Notes: generated from the letters alone by a model not told the origin. DNA of 8,539 nt from Nitrospinota bacterium (GCA_015231815.1 JADGAW010000083.1:1-8539), one strand, 5' to 3'; positions 1-7,529 are shown, numbered from the stretch's first letter. Numbers and translations are program-made.

Positions 1-6
1 CCGAGG

Positions 7-54
7 TCAACTGAACAGCACCTTCACCTCTTGATGAAGTCGCTGTTCAGTTGA
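7..54. repeat. Strong imperfect hairpin (palindromic element)
   Basis: The arms at 7-19 and 42-54 are perfectly complementary over 13 bp (TCAACTGAACAGC and its reverse complement). After a 2x2 mismatch, a second 5-bp stem (22-26 with 35-39) closes an 8-nt loop. No T-run follows on either strand, so a standard intrinsic terminator is unlikely. The outer ends contain CAAC and GTTG, which loosely resembles integron attC outer boxes, but the element is short and lacks a clear unpaired central spacer. A dispersed palindromic repeat or a transposon end is equally possible. The inverted repeat itself is certain; its role is unknown. Confidence 0.7.
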
Positions 55-310
55 AAATCCGTTCAAAGCTTATCCCATCAATGTTCTCAAGAGTTAATTG
101 GTTCTTATCTCTATTTTTCAATTTCCAGATTTACTTCATGTATATCAGTAAAAAATAAACGAAAGCACATATTCCTCGGTCTCACAAAACTTGTCAGTAC
201 AACAAATCCAGAAACTTTATGGTATATTTCTTTCCCATCGTACAACAGCGGGAAAAATGTGTTCATGAATTGAGATGATTTTTTTATTATGAGAGTGACG
301 GAGTGAAAAT
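55..310. other. Non-coding stretch upstream of the PhnA-domain gene
   Basis: No credible gene is visible here. The one minus-strand reading frame crossing it (217-402) overlaps the PhnA-domain gene antisense and resembles no family I know. No convincing -35/-10 pair could be placed for the downstream gene, although TTGTCA at 191-196 and TATATT at 223-228 occur at unsuitable spacing. Confidence 0.5.
300..303 (+). promoter_or_regulatory. Shine-Dalgarno site of the PhnA-domain gene
   Basis: GGAG lies seven bases before the ATG at 311 and fixes that start. The larger genes in the window lack such a site. Confidence 0.6.
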
Positions 311-520
311 ATGAGTGTAAAAGATAGTAGCGGAACAGAACTGAACAATGGTGATTCGGTAAAAGTCATCAAGGACTTAAAAGTAAAAGGCTCTTCCACC
401 ACCCTAAAAAGGGGAACAGTCTATAAAAATATTCGTCTTACCTCTAAAGATGAAGAAGTTGAGTGTGGCAAAGGTAAAGGAACAATTGTTCTGAAAACAT
501 GCTTTCTTCAAAAAGCATAG
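311..520 (+). CDS. PhnA-domain protein, short form without zinc ribbon
   Basis: This 69-residue protein matches the C-terminal domain of the PhnA/YjdM family: an N-terminal VKDSSGTELNNGDSV-type strand, then KVIKDLKVKGSS, then LKRGTVYKNIRL. E. coli YjdM has about 110 residues and carries an N-terminal zinc ribbon of four cysteines. That part is absent here, and an in-frame TGA shortly upstream excludes a longer start. The family was named for alkylphosphonate use, but the name is historical and its molecular function is unsettled, so no phosphonate role should be assumed. GGAG at 300-303, seven bases before the ATG, supports the start. The gene stands alone, with non-coding DNA on both sides. 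The family call is confident; the function is not. Confidence 0.85.
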   Translation: MSVKDSSGTELNNGDSVKVIKDLKVKGSSTTLKRGTVYKNIRLTSKDEEVECGKGKGTIVLKTCFLQKA

Positions 521-637
521 GTCTTGACGTGGACACATGTTCGGAATTCTGAGTTTACAATCTCTTTCATCTTTCTCATCCAATCTCCCAAGTTTATCTC
601 AGAAATTAAATAACGGGGGAACGTAATTCTCAAATGA

Positions 638-673
638 GGCAAAAACTCTCTCTGTTTAGGCTGTCTTTTTGCC
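638..673. other. Weak inverted repeat between phnA-like and radical SAM genes
   Basis: GGCAAAAA (638-645) and TTTTTGCC (666-673) could form an 8-bp stem around a 20-nt loop. In the plus-strand transcript it could be a weak terminator after the PhnA-domain gene or a leader structure before the radical SAM gene. The loop is long and no T-run follows the stem, so neither role is strong. Nothing else recognisable lies in 521-748. Confidence 0.25.
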
Positions 674-748
674 ACTGAATGAGTAAAATACCTACCTCTC
701 TCACCAATGGTAAATAAGAGAAATTCAGATACTACAATGTAAAAAAAT

Positions 749-2569
749 ATGGGACGTTTTAAAAAAGTTGCTTTACTGAAGGGAATTCAACGACTGGAAC
801 CTCCCAGTTACACCTTTTCTTCAGACCTTACAGAGCTTTGTCATTTAGCAGCTTTTATTGAACAAGATGTTGATGATATTCAAATTCCTGTTGGCGTATA
901 TGAAAAAAATCCTTACGAAAAATTCCGGCAGTCTATAAGAAAAAGTCGCTTTGATCTCGTCGGAATTTCCGCCATGACCTGCGGTTATAACAGTGCTCAA
1001 AAGTTTGCTCAGGTTGCAAAGGAAGAGGGGGCATTTGTTGTTCTTGGCGGCTATCATCCAACAGCTTTGCCTGATGAGGTTCTTGCCAACCCTAATGTTG
1101 ATGCGGTCATCAGAGGGGAAGGGGAGTTAACCCTGAGAGAACTAACTCTGGAAGGAGCAAGTAAGCATGTTGCGGGACTATCCTTTAAGGATCAGGGGGA
1201 AATTATTCATAACCTCGACAGACCTCTTATTGAAAACCTCGATGTTTTGCCAATGCCTTTAAGAAAAATCCGACCAAGTCGTTTTGGAGAAGCGGGTGAT
1301 CAATATTCCATAGATTCAGTCTATAGTTCGAGAGGTTGCATTGCAAAGTGCACCTTTTGCTCCAATGATATGGTCAATAAAATGTTGAGAAATAGAAGCC
1401 CTGAGCATTTTGTCGCCGAGCTCGAACTGCTTCACGATCCCAATCAACAAAGGGTGGTTAAGTTTTGGGATTCGGTTTTTATGTTTGATGCCGAAAGGGT
1501 GGAAAAAATCGTTGAGTTAATGTTTAAGAAAAATCTTACCAACTTCAATATTATTACGGAATCTCGCTCTAACGATGTAATTCGGTGTAAGCATCTTCTC
1601 AAAGATATGAAGCGGGTTGGCTTTAAAAAACTACAGATTGGAATTGAGAGCCCGAACCCGGAAACCTTCAAGCTTTTACGAAAAGGTGGTTCCAACAGTA
1701 AGCATGAAGAGGCAATTCGTTTGGTGAAGGAACACAACATGAAGCTGGAGGCATTTTTTATTATTGGGCATCCTAACGAATCGGAGGAGGACGTTAAAAA
1801 ATATCCTGAGTTTGTAGATCGGCTGGGAATAGAACATGGAGCACTTTTCTTTGTCATGACCCCCTATCCGGGAACCCAGATATTTCGGGAGTACCGGGAA
1901 AAAAACCTTATTGAGTCTTATAACTGGGATTCATACAATAACTACGGAGCAGTTATTCATTTGGAAAAAATGAGCAGAGAACATTTGCTGAACCTTCTTG
2001 CTTACTGCTATGGAAACGTTCAGGGGATTCCTTATGCCTTTAAAAAGGGGAAAACGCTTCCACGCTTTTTTGTTCACTTTCTGGGTTTTTCCTTTATCTG
2101 GCTTTATCTTTTTGAACTTCAGGGAATGCCGGAAAAAAAGACCAGAAACCGTTTCTTTGAGTATCTTTTTAATGCTGGATTAGGCACATATCAAAAGAAG
2201 AGAGTTTTAAAGCCGCTTTCACGGTTTTTCGGACTCTTTATGAATAAATTTGAATTGGTTTTCATTATTGATGAAGAAAAGGCTCTTTTAATTTCTTTCG
2301 CCATGAACAAGGATGAATTGTCGCTGGAGGTACGTTACACCGATGAGCGGGACAAGGGGAAAAAAAGGCTCAGTTTTAGTCTTGACGATCTTGAGGAGGT
2401 TCGTACTCCCATTGATATGGTTGACCTAAACGCTTTAATGTTTATGGCTCGAAAAAAGAAATCTCTTCTCACCGAGGGAATTCATTACCTGCCCAATATT
2501 ATGACCACCCTCGGCGCATTTATTTCCCTCATTTTCCGCACACTGAAAAAATCTGACTACCCCTGCTGA
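749..2569 (+). CDS. B12-binding-type radical SAM protein with extra C-terminal domain
   Basis: This 606-residue cytoplasmic enzyme has the layout of class B (cobalamin-binding) radical SAM proteins. Residues about 1-145 form a Rossmann-like B12-binding domain with the family signatures VVLGGYHPTALP (97-108) and IRGEGE (121-126). The classical DxHxxG cobalamin ligand is not visible, as in several family members. The radical SAM core (about 188-400) has the iron-sulfur motif C197-x3-C201-x2-C204, and IGIES (297-301) as the later SAM-contacting strand. Such enzymes methylate or rearrange unactivated carbon; the substrate here cannot be read from sequence. Residues about 430-606 extend beyond the core: a hydrophobic stretch (438-457), then an alpha/beta region (500-606) weakly reminiscent of SCP2 lipid-binding domains. 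The ATG follows an A-run with no Shine-Dalgarno. The gene is monocistronic as far as can be seen, convergent with the metallopeptidase remnant. Confidence 0.88.
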   Translation: MGRFKKVALLKGIQRLEPPSYTFSSDLTELCHLAAFIEQDVDDIQIPVGVYEKNPYEKFRQSIRKSRFDLVGISAMTCGYNSAQKFAQVAKEEGAFVVLGGYHPTALPDEVLANPNVDAVIRGEGELTLRELTLEGASKHVAGLSFKDQGEIIHNLDRPLIENLDVLPMPLRKIRPSRFGEAGDQYSIDSVYSSRGCIAKCTFCSNDMVNKMLRNRSPEHFVAELELLHDPNQQRVVKFWDSVFMFDAERVEKIVELMFKKNLTNFNIITESRSNDVIRCKHLLKDMKRVGFKKLQIGIESPNPETFKLLRKGGSNSKHEEAIRLVKEHNMKLEAFFIIGHPNESEEDVKKYPEFVDRLGIEHGALFFVMTPYPGTQIFREYREKNLIESYNWDSYNNYGAVIHLEKMSREHLLNLLAYCYGNVQGIPYAFKKGKTLPRFFVHFLGFSFIWLYLFELQGMPEKKTRNRFFEYLFNAGLGTYQKKRVLKPLSRFFGLFMNKFELVFIIDEEKALLISFAMNKDELSLEVRYTDERDKGKKRLSFSLDDLEEVRTPIDMVDLNALMFMARKKKSLLTEGIHYLPNIMTTLGAFISLIFRTLKKSDYPC

Positions 2570-2628
2570 TTAAAGTGGGAAATCCGTAATGCGCATAAGG
2601 GTGATAAAAATAATAATTGATAGAGTAC

Positions 2629-3153
2629 CTAGACGTTAATTGACTTGAAGTCAAAATCATGAAGTGGCAAGTTCGACAATTCCTTAAGGTAGTCTTCCTC
2701 CTTGGCTTGTTTGACACTTAGAGTGAAAAGTAGTTTTGCAACATTGTCACTAACTAATTTTTTTCGCATTAAAAGGAATGCTGAGAACAGTGACGCTTCA
2801 ATGTCTTCTTTTTGAGTTTCATTTGAACCAATTTTTGCTAATTTGTCTCTATGTAAACATGCATGTCCAAGCTCATGTCCGAGAGCAAAGAGTTTGAGTA
2901 CTCTTTTTCGTTGAAATTATTTATCTTTTGAAAATAGTACAGCAGCTGTAATAATAAAGACTCCTTTGTGAATTGACCCCTCAGCAATCTGTGCTTGTTC
3001 AGCAGTAATCTTATCTGTTTCATTGTATAGAAGTCGTATTTTATATCTATTCTCAACTCCTCTGAAAACATCTGATAACAAAAGTCTTTCAGATAACAAA
3101 TGTATCTCTTCAACGGTATCGGTTATTGTGCTTATTTCTTTTTAATTTATCAT
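2629..3153 (-). pseudogene. ImmA/IrrE-family zinc metallopeptidase, broken by two in-frame TAA codons
   Basis: One minus-strand frame reads through 174 codons from ATG 3153 to a TAG at 2629-2631 and carries an ImmA/IrrE-like protein, but TAA codons interrupt it at codon 4 (3142-3144) and codon 79 (2917-2919). The second half holds the zinc motif HELGH (codons 93-97), preceded by FQRKRVLKLFALG and followed by ACLHRDKL. An acidic helix, EDIEASLFSAFLLM (116-129), should supply the third ligand and is typical of this family. The first half is the usual short alpha/beta lead-in. No frameshift is needed to join the parts, only two stop codons. ImmA-type peptidases cleave XRE-type repressors in mobile elements or act in toxin-antitoxin-like pairs. 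The start is uncertain: TTG 3099 would bypass the first stop, but no site bypasses the second and keeps the fold. It is most likely a nonsense-inactivated gene. Confidence 0.72.
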
Positions 3154-3214
3154 TCGTGTCAATGTTTTGCTGTATTACAAATATCAAGAAGGTTAAATAA
3201 GGGTTGTTTTTAGG

Positions 3215-3430
3215 CTAGTTTTTTAAAGCTTTATTATATATATCAGAACAACTTTGATGGTCAATCCCCCATAGGTAATTCTCTTTTAAACTAAGAAGAA
3301 CGTTGTAATGATCATTCATAGTCATTGATGAGCTACCTCTGAACGCTTTTACCCCTACTTCCTTTGCTAGTTTCTTAAGGTCTTCGATGGTAATATTTTG
3401 ATTTTTATTTCTTTTTTGAGTCGCCTTCAT
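3215..3430 (-). CDS. Small protein with SAP/Rho-N-like motif, upstream of peptidase remnant
   Basis: This is a 71-residue, lysine-rich protein with no confident family. Residues about 14-46 (TIEDLKKLAKEVGVKAF, then RGSSSM) resemble the helix-extended-loop-helix pattern of SAP or Rho N-terminal-like nucleic-acid-binding motifs. The C-terminal part (47-71) has a tryptophan and a cysteine but no motif I know. The start is well supported: GGAGG four bases before the ATG, and TATAAT just upstream. It lies 61 bp ahead of the ImmA/IrrE-like remnant on the same strand, a position usually held by the repressor or antitoxin that such a peptidase targets. It is not an obvious XRE helix-turn-helix protein, so that role is inference from position. 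It appears intact although its neighbour is broken. Confidence 0.6.
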   Translation of the reverse strand: MKATQKRNKNQNITIEDLKKLAKEVGVKAFRGSSSMTMNDHYNVLLSLKENYLWGIDHQSCSDIYNKALKN

Positions 3431-3434
3431 TGCT

Positions 3435-3452
3435 CCTCCAAAATAAATTATA
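3435..3452 (-). promoter_or_regulatory. -10 box and Shine-Dalgarno of the 71-residue gene
   Basis: Read on the minus strand, TATAAT (3452-3447) is followed by GGAGG (3439-3435) and the ATG at 3430. This is a compact arrangement implying a leader of only about ten bases. No good -35 hexamer is present at 16-18 bp spacing, so the promoter assignment is tentative. The ribosome binding site is clear. Confidence 0.45.
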
Positions 3453-3613
3453 GTTAACTTTTTGTAAAGGTAAGTAAGTTTGCTTTATTGAAAAATCATT
3501 TTAGCAATGACATGAGAAAAACACAACAAACAGTCATTTTCAATCAATTAGAAACTCTACTCTATGCTTCTGTAACAAGAGTAAAACATTAAGGATATTT
3601 TTATATGAAGTAT

Positions 3614-4849
3614 TTAGGTGCTTTTTGGTTTTGCGAAGCGTGTGAGGAGGTAAAGTCCGGGGATAGCAATAAGGGCACAAAAAATAAAAAACCATTCATA
3701 GCTCATATATTCAGCCATATAGCCTGTAGGAGCAGATAAAACTGTTCGGGGAATTCCCATCAAGCTGCTGAGAAGAGCGTATTGGGTTGCGGTAAATCTT
3801 TTGTCGGTAAGGCTTGCCATAAAAGCCACAAAGGCGGTGGTTCCCATACCGCCACTGAGGTTTTCAAAGGCAATGACCGCTGCCAAAGCCCATGTTTCAT
3901 TCCCAATGACAGTAAGTAATGCAAAGCCTGCTGTGGAAACTCCCTGTAAAATTCCAAAAAACCAAAGAGAAGAGTAAATACCAATTCTTAAAATAATTAC
4001 CCCCCCTAAAAGACCACCAAGAATAGTTGCCCAAAAACCAAACAGTTTTACCACTGCTCCAATTTCAGTTTTGGTAAAGCCAAGATCAATGTAAAAAGGC
4101 ATGGTCATGTTGCTTGCCATGGTGTCGCCTACCTTATAAAAAAGAATGAAGGTAAGAAACAGTATTGCCTGATCACGACTGAAATATTCAACAAAAGGCT
4201 CAATAACCGCTTCCTTAAAACTATGAGGAGTACTTTGTTCAGGAACATCCGGTTCATCTGCAAAGAGGGTGGTAAAAACTCCTATAAGCATACAGAGAGC
4301 CATAATTTGGTAAACCCAGGCAAATGAAATAAAATCGGCGAGAATCAATCCTCCACCTGAGGCGAGCAGCATTCCAACCCGATAACCATTGACATAAAGA
4401 GCAGAGCCAAGCCCCAGCTCCTCGTCAATTAAACTTTCCCTCCTGTAAGCGTCCACAACAATATCCTGACTTGCAGAAAAAAAAGTTACCAAAGCAGCAA
4501 CTCCGGCAAGCATCCACGGGTTTTCTGCAGGATTGGAAAAACCAAGCCAGGATATGGCAAGCATCAACGCTATTTGAATTGGTAAGAGCCAGCCTCGTCT
4601 TCGTCCTAATAGTTTGTAGGTAAATCTGTCGGTTAAAGGAGCCCATAAAAATTTCAGGGTGTAGGGAAGTCCTACAAGGGCCATGAGTCCAATGGTTCCA
4701 AGATCAACCCCTTCCTCCCTCATCCACGCCTGAAGTACCGAAATTGTTAACAGAAGCGGAACCCCGCAGGAAAACCCCATAAGAAGAGCAACAATCATTC
4801 TTTTACTGAGAAAAACCTTCAGGGTTTCCATAAAACTTTTGTTGTGCAT
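3614..4849 (-). CDS. ampG: AmpG-family muropeptide permease
   Basis: This 411-residue major facilitator protein of the inner membrane has about twelve hydrophobic segments. AmpG imports GlcNAc-anhydroMurNAc peptides released during wall turnover, feeding peptidoglycan recycling and, in some species, beta-lactamase induction. Family signatures are LPYTLKFLWAPLTDR (61-75), LGRRRGWL (81-88), SASQDIVVDAYRRE (125-138), FYKVGDTMASNMTMPF (237-252) and FENLSGGMGTTAFVAFM (328-344). The length fits the compact 12-segment form; E. coli AmpG has about 490 residues with extra segments. The ATG at 4849 has no Shine-Dalgarno, and Met7 is an equally weak alternative. It follows the 796-residue membrane glycosyltransferase-like gene on the same strand after 115 bp, so co-transcription is possible but unproven. 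No beta-lactamase regulator is nearby. Confidence 0.9.
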   Translation of the reverse strand: MHNKSFMETLKVFLSKRMIVALLMGFSCGVPLLLTISVLQAWMREEGVDLGTIGLMALVGLPYTLKFLWAPLTDRFTYKLLGRRRGWLLPIQIALMLAISWLGFSNPAENPWMLAGVAALVTFFSASQDIVVDAYRRESLIDEELGLGSALYVNGYRVGMLLASGGGLILADFISFAWVYQIMALCMLIGVFTTLFADEPDVPEQSTPHSFKEAVIEPFVEYFSRDQAILFLTFILFYKVGDTMASNMTMPFYIDLGFTKTEIGAVVKLFGFWATILGGLLGGVIILRIGIYSSLWFFGILQGVSTAGFALLTVIGNETWALAAVIAFENLSGGMGTTAFVAFMASLTDKRFTATQYALLSSLMGIPRTVLSAPTGYMAEYMSYEWFFIFCALIAIPGLYLLTRFAKPKST

Positions 4850-4910
4850 AATCTGAGATGAAAGGTTATTTTTTTAGTGAGATGAATGTTTATAGCATCT
4901 TTGAAAACTA

Positions 4911-4924
4911 TTTCCCTTCGGAAA
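4911..4924. other. Small hairpin between ampG and the membrane GT gene
   Basis: TTTCC (4911-4915) pairs with GGAAA (4920-4924) around a 4-nt loop in the 115-bp gap downstream of the 796-residue gene. No T-run follows in the minus-strand direction, so it is at best a weak transcription attenuator between the two genes. Confidence 0.2.
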
Positions 4925-4964
4925 CAGTGCTTTATACAGGAGGTTACAATTATACCGCTTCGCT

Positions 4965-7355
4965 TTAGTAAAGAAGACCGATTTTATTCAGTGCAAAACC
5001 AAAAACCCTTGGGTCAGTAGTGTTAGGACTTTTTGCTCCGGGTATTTGAAATTCAATTATGTTTTCCTGAGATTGTTTTATGAGGTTTGCATCAAATTCA
5101 AAAAACTTTACTTCTGGTTGTCCTGAAAAAAGTTCTTTTCCTACCAAAGTGTTGTTTATGTAAATCCACACCATTTGTTTTCCATGTGACATTCCGGTAA
5201 TTTGTAAATGAAGTTTTTGTATTGTTGGAGGAAAATTATCAATGGTCAAAATTACTTTGGATTTGCTGCCTTTATTCCACCGAAAAGCTATTTCAGGTTG
5301 ATGCCAGTCAATGAAGGTGAAATAGTGCAATGTATCATTAAATGAAAGAATATCCCCCAGTTGGTAGTTTTTTTCTGAGAGGATACTAAAGAGTTCATTA
5401 CCGGCTGTAACCTTAAGCTCCTCCCCTTGAAAATCGTCAGATAAAGAAACTTTATTGATGGTTTTGTTTAGGTCGTATTGAATAAAGCCCCCCACGATAT
5501 CAACAAGCAGATACTTTGCCTTTTGTTTGAGATGGTTAATATCCAGATAAACTTCATTATTATGTATGTAAATATGGTCAAGGGGATTTGAGTTGACAAG
5601 AATTAATGAGTTCTTAATAAAGGACAAATCTATATCTTTATCGAACATCACTTTAATATATCCTTTTCTTTCTGAGTTCTTTAAAAGAAGTTTCATCTTT
5701 CTTCTCGATAAGAAATAATCATCATTGCTCATTATTTGTTTTTGTTGATGAAGATTTTCCTTATTTTCAAAATCAATAAAGTCCTTATAGGTAAGGACAT
5801 TCTCTGCTGATTTATCAAAGTAGAAAATCTCAGCCCGATTATTTTCTACGGTAAGAACGTTTTTATTATGTCTTTGAATGTAGTAGGAAACAGGACCTTT
5901 ATAGGTAATGATTCCATCTTTAAACGACACGATATCGCTCCCGGAGTGTATGTAACGCTCATAATGAAACCACTTGAGCAGTGCTCCGTCCATATGACTT
6001 AAACCAAAGTTAGAGAGGTCGTGGGGGAAGGAGAAATTCTTGAAAATTATTGCGTCAGTTTCTTTAGAATCCGGAATGTTTGCCTGTACCGTCTTTTTTA
6101 TGTTGTGAATAATGTGTGCTCTTTTTCCAGCATCCTTTCCATAAACCACTTTACTGTTAATAAATGAAGAAAGAAATAGTGGAATAATTAAGAAAAGAAT
6201 GGCTCCCCTGTAAACCTTTTGGTAATCTCCGGTAATAATAATGTCAAAAGAAAAGAGAAGGGTTACCAAAAGCATGGAAAAACCAATGGTTAAAATATAG
6301 AGGTGATGGTGCATTACTGATGTCGGAGTTCCCCAACTGTTTAAGATATACAAAACTAATGAAGAAAGAAAAAAGAATAAAGAAAAGAGTAAAAAGTAAA
6401 GCTTATCTTTTTCTTTATAGAGATCCCAGTTTGCCCCAACAATTTTTGAGCATTTTTTTATAATAAAGGTAATACCCAGATAATAAACGAGTAATGCCAG
6501 CATTACGGTTTCCCAATGCATATGTAAATTAAAAGTGGTGAGGGGTAACAATAAGGCTCGTAAATAACTCTGAAACTTTATGAAGATATCAAAACTGATG
6601 TTTAGTTGAGCACCATCGTATCCCGACGATAGGTTCAGTCCTTTGGAGACAAGATATAAAGCAAGAGCCAGAATGTATGGAGTTAAAGCAATAAAATCTT
6701 TCCAGTGGGTTTTAATTGTTTTGGAGCTTTTTAAATAATCAAATAGATAAAAAACATAGGCAACAGTTATAAACAGGGGGAAGGCAATTTCATAGGAAAA
6801 AGCAAGGCATAAAAAGAAAAAATATGAGAAGAAGAACCATATCCATCGTTCTTTTTTATTGTTCTTTTCAATGCCAATAATGAGTGTGAGTAAGGTCGAT
6901 AAGATTAAAAAACTATTGAAAACAGTGCCGCCGGAGGCAACATGAACTCCCTCTATATATCTGTTTACCCCATAAACCGAAAACAAAATGACAATGGAGT
7001 AGATGTGAAAAATTGGAATTCTAAACTTTAATAAGAGAAGGTAGAGTAATGTAAGGTTAATTAAATGCAGTGTGAGACTATATCCGAAGTTATATTCTTC
7101 GGGAATAATATCAGAAACTAAGGTTGCCAAGAACAGTCGTGCAGGTTGAAATCTGTTTTGACTGTCGTACAGCCAGTTAACTGTTTTAATTGATTTTTCA
7201 ATTACCCCCCCGGCTCCACCAGCTTGAATTGTCAGGTAGTCATCCTGCCAATACCAAATTCCCCACTGCTTTGAATAGGTTATTACAGTAAAGACAAGGA
7301 TAATGAAAAGAACAATGAACTGTTTTTTATTTTCTGTAATTTTAGAATCTAACAT
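4965..7355 (-). CDS. GT-C-like polytopic membrane glycosyltransferase with C-terminal beta-sandwich
   Basis: This is a 796-residue integral membrane protein. Residues about 12-400 carry roughly eleven hydrophobic segments. The first outer loop has WYWQDDY (34-40) with acidic pair D38-D39, followed by QNRFQPARLF (66-75). An acidic pair after the first segment plus a downstream arginine is the usual GT-C pattern, as in ArnT and PMT relatives that use polyprenyl-phosphate sugars. VMHHHLYI (347-354) may also line the site. Residues about 400-796 are predicted extracytoplasmic. The end resembles the beta-sandwich found behind some sugar-modifying membrane proteins, with WHQPEIAFRW (684-693) and SPNTTDPRVFGFAL (776-789). 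A surface-polysaccharide or lipid-glycan role is inferred. No Shine-Dalgarno precedes the ATG; an in-frame TAA at 7386-7388 limits the start. It is divergent from a paralogue at 7553 and lies upstream of ampG. Confidence 0.75.
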   Translation of the reverse strand: MLDSKITENKKQFIVLFIILVFTVITYSKQWGIWYWQDDYLTIQAGGAGGVIEKSIKTVNWLYDSQNRFQPARLFLATLVSDIIPEEYNFGYSLTLHLINLTLLYLLLLKFRIPIFHIYSIVILFSVYGVNRYIEGVHVASGGTVFNSFLILSTLLTLIIGIEKNNKKERWIWFFFSYFFFLCLAFSYEIAFPLFITVAYVFYLFDYLKSSKTIKTHWKDFIALTPYILALALYLVSKGLNLSSGYDGAQLNISFDIFIKFQSYLRALLLPLTTFNLHMHWETVMLALLVYYLGITFIIKKCSKIVGANWDLYKEKDKLYFLLFSLFFFLSSLVLYILNSWGTPTSVMHHHLYILTIGFSMLLVTLLFSFDIIITGDYQKVYRGAILFLIIPLFLSSFINSKVVYGKDAGKRAHIIHNIKKTVQANIPDSKETDAIIFKNFSFPHDLSNFGLSHMDGALLKWFHYERYIHSGSDIVSFKDGIITYKGPVSYYIQRHNKNVLTVENNRAEIFYFDKSAENVLTYKDFIDFENKENLHQQKQIMSNDDYFLSRRKMKLLLKNSERKGYIKVMFDKDIDLSFIKNSLILVNSNPLDHIYIHNNEVYLDINHLKQKAKYLLVDIVGGFIQYDLNKTINKVSLSDDFQGEELKVTAGNELFSILSEKNYQLGDILSFNDTLHYFTFIDWHQPEIAFRWNKGSKSKVILTIDNFPPTIQKLHLQITGMSHGKQMVWIYINNTLVGKELFSGQPEVKFFEFDANLIKQSQENIIEFQIPGAKSPNTTDPRVFGFALNKIGLLY

Positions 7356-7380
7356 TTTTTTATTAAATGTACCATTATCG

Positions 7381-7398
7381 AAGGGTTATTTTACCCTT
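7381..7398. promoter_or_regulatory. Inverted repeat AAGGGT-N6-ACCCTT in divergent region
   Basis: Two 6-bp arms (7381-7386 and 7393-7398) flank a 6-bp AT-rich spacer, 26 bp upstream of the minus-strand start. No T-run follows. The position fits an operator or a 5' leader hairpin for the 796-residue gene; there is no known factor to name. Confidence 0.35.
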
Positions 7399-7412
7399 AA
7401 TGATCACCTCTT

Positions 7413-7426
7413 TCTTTCATGAAAGA
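7413..7426. promoter_or_regulatory. Perfect 14-bp palindrome TCTTTCATGAAAGA
   Basis: The 14 bases read identically on both strands, with no spacer, in the gap between the two divergent membrane genes. The symmetry suits a dimeric repressor or activator site. It lies nearer the minus-strand gene, 58 bp from its start. The binding protein is unknown. Confidence 0.4.
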
Positions 7427-7478
7427 TTTCTCAGAAGCTCATTTTATATAAAAGTTTTCCATGCTTTCAGTTCATACA

Positions 7479-7519
7479 TAAAATAGTCTTTATGTCTGTA
7501 TACGTGTAAAATAGCCTTT
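7479..7519 (+). repeat. Pair of 13-bp direct repeats TAAAATAGYCTTT
   Basis: Copies at 7479-7491 and 7507-7519 agree at 12 of 13 positions and start 28 bp apart, just upstream of the TATAAT before the plus-strand gene. Two near-identical sites close to three helical turns apart suggest tandem activator or repressor binding. The AT-rich composition raises the odds of chance similarity. Confidence 0.35.
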
Positions 7520-7523
7520 TTTT

Positions 7524-7529
7524 TATAAT
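7524..7529 (+). promoter_or_regulatory. Candidate -10 box (TATAAT) for the plus-strand paralogue
   Basis: A perfect TATAAT sits 23 bp before the ATG at 7553, giving a leader of about 15-20 bases. No recognisable -35 hexamer exists at 16-18 bp spacing, which would fit an activator-dependent promoter using the upstream direct repeats. Confidence 0.35.

Noticed and set aside
737..742. ATG-TAA start-stop pair just before the radical SAM start
   Set aside because: A six-base match is expected by chance and no Shine-Dalgarno accompanies it.
1444..1857. Minus-strand open frame of 137 codons
   Set aside because: It is antisense to the radical SAM core and has no recognisable family or ribosome binding site.
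2838..3113. Minus-strand open frame of 91 codons
   Set aside because: It overlaps the metallopeptidase remnant in the wrong frame; the HELGH motif and family match are in the neighbouring frame.
3558..3583. Inverted repeat TACTCT/AGAGTA downstream of ampG as a terminator
   Set aside because: The stem is only 6 bp with a 14-nt loop and no T-run follows, so it does not support a terminator call.
7349..7375. Eight-codon upstream frame overlapping the start of the 796-residue gene
   Set aside because: It has no ribosome binding site and is readily explained by chance in AT-rich sequence; no attenuation structure accompanies it.
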